Below, piece after piece: positions 42,922 through 44,304 of a DNA stretch of 44,304 nt. Made by a program: the position numbers and the translations under genes. Positions within the stretch are counted from its first letter, which is position 1, and each line of letters opens with the position of its first letter. Source of the stretch: an uncultured Bacteroidota bacterium (GTDB lineage Bacteria > Bacteroidota > Bacteroidia > B-17B0 > Aurantibacillaceae); NCBI GenBank assembly GCA_903928655.1, contig CAIYSA010000111.1, positions 1 to 44,304 of the forward strand, read 5' to 3'. Under the pieces are notes generated by a model. The model was not told where the DNA came from, did not search any database, and saw only the letters and a program-made list of their open reading frames with translations.

Positions 42922-43902
42922 TTAAATTTTAGCTAACTCGTTTTTTAAGTTTGTAATCACATTAACTTCAATGGGGTCAATGTTTCTTATATCAGCAATG
43001 AAACATGAAATCCAATCGCCAATATTTATTAAATATAAATATTGTTGAAGTTTAGAATTTCCTTTTGCAGTAATATCTGTAACTGAAGAACTATATTTAG
43101 AAAATAATTCTTTGCAAATTTCGTAACGTTTACTCGTTCTTTCGTAATCAAAACTTGTTTTAAAAGTAACTACGGCTAAGTTTTCATTTTTAGTTGTCCA
43201 ACCTACCAATTCATTATGGTTCATTTCTGGCAATGTGTGGTGCCAGCAAAGCATCTTACTATTTTCGTTTATTTGTTGCCTGAACCTTACGGCAACGCCT
43301 TCACAAGTCCCTAATGAATAAATTACTGTAAGTTTATCTACTAATAATTTAGCAATAGTCATTGCTTCGTTTTTTATTGACGTATTTTCTTTATTTAATA
43401 ATGTTATTGAAGTTTCAACTTGAGCTAATAAATTGGTTTTTACAAATTCATTAAACTCAATTACTTTTAAAAGTTGAACTAATGAGTATCCAATACATGA
43501 TCTAGGTGGTTTTCCTCCAGGTATAATAATGGTATCAAAATTATTTTGATCTGCTAATTCTTTTATTTTTCCGCCACTTGTAATACACACAACTTGTGCT
43601 TTTTTAGTGATGGCTTGTTTCATTGCGGAAACAGTTTCTTCTGTATTTCCGCTGTAGGATGAAATAATAACTAGTGTATTTGAGTTAACGTAAGCGGGTA
43701 AAAAATAATCTTTATTTACTAAAACAGGAATACTGCATTCGTCTTGTATTAATTCAGACAAAATAGTTCCACCAATTCCTGAGCCACCTAGCCCGGTAAC
43801 TATAATATTTTGGATGTTATTTTTTTTGGTTAATATTGCTTTGTTGGCAATATCTAATGCTTCTTGTAATTGGGCCGAAAATCCTTCTACTAATGTCTTC
43901 AT
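42922..43902 (-). CDS. Bifunctional phosphoglucose/phosphomannose isomerase
   Basis: A 326-residue SIS-domain isomerase. The first SIS domain has GLGGSGIGG (37-45) and IISSYSGNTEETVSA, and the family-typical GGKPPRSCIGYS appears at ~128-139. The second half has SLGTCEGVAVRFRQQINENS and LPEMNHNELVGW with the catalytic Glu-His region. These enzymes interconvert fructose 6-phosphate with glucose or mannose 6-phosphate. That activity would suit mannose released by the N-glycan operon after phosphorylation, though the genes are not linked. Confidence 0.92.
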   Translation of the reverse strand: MKTLVEGFSAQLQEALDIANKAILTKKNNIQNIIVTGLGGSGIGGTILSELIQDECSIPVLVNKDYFLPAYVNSNTLVIISSYSGNTEETVSAMKQAITKKAQVVCITSGGKIKELADQNNFDTIIIPGGKPPRSCIGYSLVQLLKVIEFNEFVKTNLLAQVETSITLLNKENTSIKNEAMTIAKLLVDKLTVIYSLGTCEGVAVRFRQQINENSKMLCWHHTLPEMNHNELVGWTTKNENLAVVTFKTSFDYERTSKRYEICKELFSKYSSSVTDITAKGNSKLQQYLYLINIGDWISCFIADIRNIDPIEVNVITNLKNELAKI

Positions 43903-43964
43903 ATTATAATTGAAATAGAGTAAAATTAAGTAAAAATAACGAAATTTTAAAGTTTTTAAATTTG

Positions 43965-44304
43965 TTAAATTTCCTCAAATAATTGTATACTTTTTACCCA
44001 ATCTACTGGCATTGAGATAGTTTCTTTTGTTAGATAATTTAAACAAACTAAAACACTTTTTCCGTAAGCACACACTGTAAGAACTTGTTTTTCTTTCTTA
44101 ACGATTATATTTTCAATATCAAAGCTTTTGTTGCCAATTTTTGAAATTTTTGTATAACAGCTAATTTCATCTTCCAAAAAAATAGGTTTTTTATATGAAA
44201 TTTCAGTATGGGCTAAAATTAAACCTGTTTCTTTCCAATTTGTTTCTGCTGCAAAAATATCATTGAAGTATTTAACTCTTGATGTTTCAAAATAAGTTAA
44301 ATGG
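43965..44304 (-). CDS. Acyl-CoA thioesterase, 4HBT hotdog family, 5' end missing
   Basis: The frame is open to the right window edge, giving 113 codons beginning HLTYFETSRVKYFNDIF, well before the ATG at 44177. That pattern (Y-F-E-x-x-R-x-x-Y/F) and the following LAHTEISYKKPIFLEDEISC are typical of YbgC/FadM-like 4-hydroxybenzoyl-CoA thioesterases, which release free acids from acyl-CoA. The catalytic Asp region lies just outside the window. It precedes the isomerase gene by 62 bases on the same strand. Confidence 0.83.
   Translation of the reverse strand, partial: HLTYFETSRVKYFNDIFAAETNWKETGLILAHTEISYKKPIFLEDEISCYTKISKIGNKSFDIENIIVKKEKQVLTVCAYGKSVLVCLNYLTKETISMPVDWVKSIQLFEEI

Noticed and set aside
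1-44304. CRISPR arrays, tRNA and rRNA genes
   Set aside because: No regularly spaced short direct repeats with unique spacers, no tRNA cloverleaf with TTC-A loop context, and no rRNA-like stretches were seen in any gap.

Overview
The window is AT-rich chromosomal DNA from a member of the Bacteroidota. Three things support this. Several secreted proteins end in type IX secretion (T9SS) C-terminal sorting domains, including two of the gliding-motility-associated type B kind. At least two start regions carry Bacteroidota-type promoter elements (TTTG then TAnnTTTG). The glycan-degrading operon has the composition typical of this phylum. I cannot place the genus.

Layout. 1-8863 is ordinary chromosome: a partial NRAMP-family transporter, dxs, a large T9SS beta-propeller protein, a spermidine-synthase-like methyltransferase, ruvB, and queG split by a frameshift in a T8 run. 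8946-17308 is the most unusual part: an integron-like gene-cassette array of six cassettes, all with genes on the minus strand, each ending in an attC-like imperfect palindrome just after its last stop codon. From the leading end at 17308 downward the cassettes carry HNH nuclease + HIT protein, a serine hydrolase, McrBC restriction, a leucine-rich-repeat protein, a lipoprotein, and a MazEF toxin-antitoxin. In all six, the first 8-10 bases of the cassette are the reverse complement of the outer arm of that cassette's own attC. This is expected if each cassette once existed as a circle and was inserted by recombination at G^TT. No integrase gene lies in the window.

17427-20488 holds a secreted M1 metallopeptidase and an RNA methyltransferase-like protein. 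20632-33219 is a tightly packed eight-gene plus-strand operon for breaking down high-mannose N-glycans: sugar transporter, small acidic protein, GH20 hexosaminidase, glycosylasparaginase, CutC, GH2 beta-mannosidase, GH92 alpha-mannosidase and a TlpA-like thioredoxin. Together the enzymes would strip a glycan from its outer mannoses down to the asparagine linkage. 33272-39472 encodes a PgpH-like membrane HD phosphodiesterase and two large adhesin-like T9SS type B proteins. 39609-44304 is housekeeping: an M20 dipeptidase, a flavoprotein, lipB, a phosphoglucose/phosphomannose isomerase and a partial thioesterase.

I saw no tRNA, rRNA, CRISPR array or transposase gene. No gap between genes exceeds about 300 bases except where an attC site fills it.
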